From NCBI GenBank assembly GCA_038501625.1, contig JAZAYU010000019.1:6662285-6726284 (forward strand): DNA of 64,000 nt, in the 5' to 3' direction. The position numbers and the translations under genes were made by a program. The notes beneath the pieces were generated by a model. The model saw only the letters and a program-made list of their open reading frames with translations. It did not search any database and was not told the origin of the DNA. Origin of the DNA: Corbicula japonica (lineage: Eukaryota; Mollusca; Bivalvia; Venerida; Cyrenidae). Below, in pieces: positions 61,380-64,000 of this stretch (its first letter is position 1; each line of letters opens with the position of its first letter).

Positions 61380-61565
61380 TTAAACTTTCAGACGCCTCTT
61401 TTTTTCTTGGGCCCAAGTGCTGACTGCCTTATTATAATCAAACTTCAGTACATCAGGACCTTCCATGGATATCATTAACAATGAATTTAATGTTGAATTG
61501 TTAAGCCTGCTTCTAAGCTTTGTCTTCACTCTTGATAAGGTGGAAAACCCCCACTCACAATCTGA
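61380..61565 (-). pseudogene. hAT transposase C-terminal (dimerisation domain) remnant
   Basis: The minus-strand reading SDCEWGFSTLSRVKTKLRSR... LLMISMEGPDVLKFDYNKAV ...WAQEKKRRLKV ends in TAA at 61382-61380. The S-x-C-E-x-G-F-S-x-x-x-R-x-K-x-x-x-R-x-R-L pattern is that of the hAT C-terminal dimerisation domain, as also found in ZNF862-like host proteins. Upstream the frame closes at once with TGA, so the rest of the transposase is missing. No intact ends were found. Confidence 0.7.
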
Positions 61566-61808
61566 AATTCAATTAATTTACGATACCAGTAAACATATAG
61601 ACAGCTTTTTTCGGGCCCCTTCACGGGTAACCCCATTTATTTAATATTACATAGATAATAATATAAAAACATTTATAATATCAAATAACATTCATAGCAA
61701 TAAATATCAATTTGATTCAGTTCGTTCTAGTTCAAATTCGAATTCAAATTTAATTCAATTAGTTCAGTTAATTTAATTTATTCAATTTCTATCGATCCGA
61801 TTCGTTCC

Positions 61809-61930
61809 AACCAGATTCATTCATTCATTCATTCATTCATTCATTCATTCATTCATTCATTCATTCATTCATTCATTCATTCATTCATTCGTTCGTTCGT
61901 TCGTTCGTTCATTCATTCATTCATTCAATC
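61809..61930. repeat. (ATTC)n microsatellite with GTTC interruption
   Basis: Over 25 tetranucleotide units, five of them GTTC, flanked by older AATTC-rich sequence. Confidence 0.95.
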
Positions 61931-62014
61931 ATTTTCATATAGACAGCTTCATATATATAAAAATAATATCATAATAGGTATTCAGTTAACACAAACAGGT
62001 ATAATAAATTATAT

Positions 62015-62100
62015 AGTGCACCCCTAGAACCTGGTTTAAACCCCCAGTAGCAAATTATTTTGCCACTGACTGTTCCAAGGCGCTAACCCATACGGCTCTC
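62015..62100 (-). repeat. Dispersed repeat, copy of 4252-4360
   Basis: GTGCACCCCTAGAACCTGG, TTTAAACCCCCAGTAGCAA and CTGTTCCAAGGCG, inverted relative to the first copy. Confidence 0.55.
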
Positions 62101-62496
62101 TTTTTTGTTAAACAATCAACAAACAAATCATTTATTTTCCTCTCTTCTTTTTGTTGTAGGTGAGGCTGTGTTTTATGAGTGTGGCGATTCCTGATATGCA
62201 TATTTCCCTTTTTATTATAGTAGCATGAATATGGGCGGCCAACACCGCCAAAAAAGAATAATTTGCTTTAATTCAGTCATACCACAAACACATCGGGGAA
62301 CAAATCCATTCAATTCGAACAAAAATGTCTCAAAGAAAGGCTTTAATTGTCAAAACAAAGCAATTTCTGCTTCAATTCGGTGTATTTACAAACCATGCAG
62401 CGTTATTGTTCCTAAAAGAAGACATTAAGTTGTCCAATTCAACGGAATGCCATTAGAAACGGTGGTTATTCTGCATTAATTTAATGCATCATCACA

Positions 62497-62935
62497 CTCA
62501 ATTCGGTGCAACCTCGTTCAATTCGGTGCAACCTCGTTCAATTCGGTGCAACCTCGTGCAATTCTGTGCAACCTCGTTCAATTCGGTGCAACCTCGTTCA
62601 ATTCGGTGCAACCTAGTTTAATTCGGTGCAACCTCGTTCAATTCGGTGCAACCTCGTGCAATTCGGTGCAACCTCGTTCAATTCTGTGCAACCTCGTTCA
62701 ATTCGGCGCAACCTCGTTCAATTCGGTGCAACCTTGTGCAATTCGGTGCAACCTCGTTCAATTCGGTGCAACCTCGTTCGATTCGGTGCAACCTCGTTTA
62801 ATTCGGTGCAACCTCTTTCAATTCGGTGCCACCTCGTTCAATTCGGTGCAACCTCGTTTAATTCGGTGCAACCTCATTCAATTCGGTGCAACCTCGTTTC
62901 GTTCGGTGCAACCTCGTTCCATTCGGTTCAACCAC
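62497..62935. repeat. 20-bp minisatellite, about 21-22 units
   Basis: AATTCGGTGCAACCTCGTTC repeated with single-base variants (CTGTGC, CGTGCA, CTAGTT). The period is exactly 20 throughout. The unit has no stop codon in two + frames, which gives long overlapping false reading frames. Confidence 0.97.
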
Positions 62936-62940
62936 TGTAT

Positions 62941-64000
62941 AAATCATCTTATCTGGAGCAGGCGCCATGGGAATAATTAACCGTCGTTAACCATTAGTGA
63001 TCATTTCAAAGAGAAGTTTGCATATTAGCTGGTAATAATATTATAATAATAATGTGAAGTGTTCATTACACGATTTTCAAAAGAAATTTATTACATAATT
63101 TAAGTATAAAATAGCAGATTAAAAAACTAACAATGAAAACTCTAATGCTGTGTATTGATTTGGATTATTAGATCTATCCTATATATATGTTGTTGTTTTT
63201 ATCTACTATAATATACAAAAGTAAGTTCTCTAAATAAAGAACACACAATAAGTGTGTATTACCATTTTATTTCAGAAAGGAATTGCAGAATCGGCAAACA
63301 CTACAAGCAAATAAGAAATAGAAAACTATTTAACCAGCGAATGTCACAAGCCCCTTTTCGCGGAATATCAGCTGATGATATTATTAAAACTGATGGGTAA
63401 AACTAAACTAATTTAGATGGAGAAGCTTGGTCTAGGTCACTGGAATTGTGAGATTTGTCTTTCCAATCGAAGCCATCAGCAGCAATCGTCAGCAGCAACA
63501 AATCACTGTTTTCAATGTCATCTGCATTATCATCATTAACACAAAATCACCAACGGATCATCATCATTCGCAGGCACAAATAATAAAAATAGATTGGTAA
63601 CGTATTGCGGTTGCAGCATACCATAACTACATGGTAGCAATATTGTGGGTGAGTAGGTCGTTGGTAAAGGGTATTAGCAGTAGCGGAAGCTACTTAGCAG
63701 AAACGGCTAAGGAGCAATTGCAAGTCGTATAGATAGCAACAGAAGCAGAAGTGGGAGTCGTACTCGATGTTTTTGTGGTGGTGGTATTACTTAACTTAGA
63801 GGTAGAATTAAATAGTAGTTGTTTCTGTACATGTTGAATATTCAGCTGCAGCAGCAGTAAAGTACTAGGTGGAGAAGGAGGAGCAGTAAAAGAAACAGCA
63901 GCAGCAGTAGTAGTAAGAAGTTTTAGCCGAATTGAATGCAATAAAAGTACTTGTTGTTGTTCTTTGAGAAGCTTTTAAGCAACAGCATAACTACTAGCAT
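62941..64000. other. Right edge, no gene recognised
   Basis: AT-rich to about 63400, then AGCAGC/CAGCAG-type triplet-rich DNA (63460-63530, 63720-63960). A minus-strand frame at 63690-63941 is low complexity only. Confidence 0.4.

Noticed and set aside
61022..61423. 133-codon frame on the + strand
   Set aside because: No protein features, and its end is antisense to the hAT transposase remnant.
62497..62935. CRISPR array
   Set aside because: Units are directly adjacent with no spacers, and the DNA is eukaryotic.
62546..62980. 144- and 116-codon open frames
   Set aside because: They are translations of the 20-bp minisatellite.

Overview
The window is nuclear DNA of an animal, most likely a bivalve mollusc. 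The signs are GT-AG introns, long AT-rich non-coding stretches, many miniature transposons, a tRNA-derived SINE, and tandem-core elements that begin with TTTTTATGCC or TTTTTAGCTCGAC and end in CTCTTGTT or a related terminus, as bivalve 'pearl'/HINE-type (non-autonomous Helentron) elements do. I cannot name the species from sequence alone.

Two genes are supported, both on the + strand. Gene 1 (1-12070) enters from the left edge. It has one very large exon coding for a Ser/Arg/Lys-rich tail with expanding repeats, followed by three spliced exons of helical sequence. Its 5' end is outside the window and its 3' end was not found; the family is not firmly recognised. Gene 2 (35302-53843, eleven coding exons, 787 codons) is a PGC-1 family transcriptional coactivator (PPARGC1/PPRC1/Spargel type). 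It has an acidic N-terminus, a DHDY HCF-binding motif, an RS domain, a C-terminal RRM and the family's C-terminal tail. A short 5' UTR piece precedes its ATG behind a splice acceptor, so the promoter lies upstream, possibly near 31.3 kb.

Most of the rest is nested mobile DNA. Family A is a near-palindromic element of about 240 bp, TTAACCCTTTCC...GGAAAGGGTTAA, with TTAA target duplications (piggyBac-like ends). I count about 33 copies, whole or decayed. Family B (181-184 bp, TA duplication), family C (about 145 bp foldback containing CCAAT) and family D (about 420 bp, hairpin plus CRE palindromes) are interleaved with it. Several other elements have inserted into family A copies, so the empty site can be reconstructed and the target duplications read directly: a Transib-like element at 12157-12549, a SINE at 19245-19537, a mariner-like element at 54466-54769 and a TA element at 45805-45985.

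Layout: 1-12.1 kb gene 1, with a 5'-truncated LINE reverse transcriptase on the minus strand at 7.3-9.6 kb. 12-31 kb intergenic: transposons, a 600-bp microsatellite, telomere-like repeats, a 144-bp tandem array rich in nuclear-receptor-like half-sites, and a satellite of about 105-bp units. 31-35 kb a possible promoter region and two long inverted-repeat elements. 35.3-53.8 kb the PGC-1 gene. 54-64 kb further repeats, a hAT transposase remnant and a 20-bp minisatellite.
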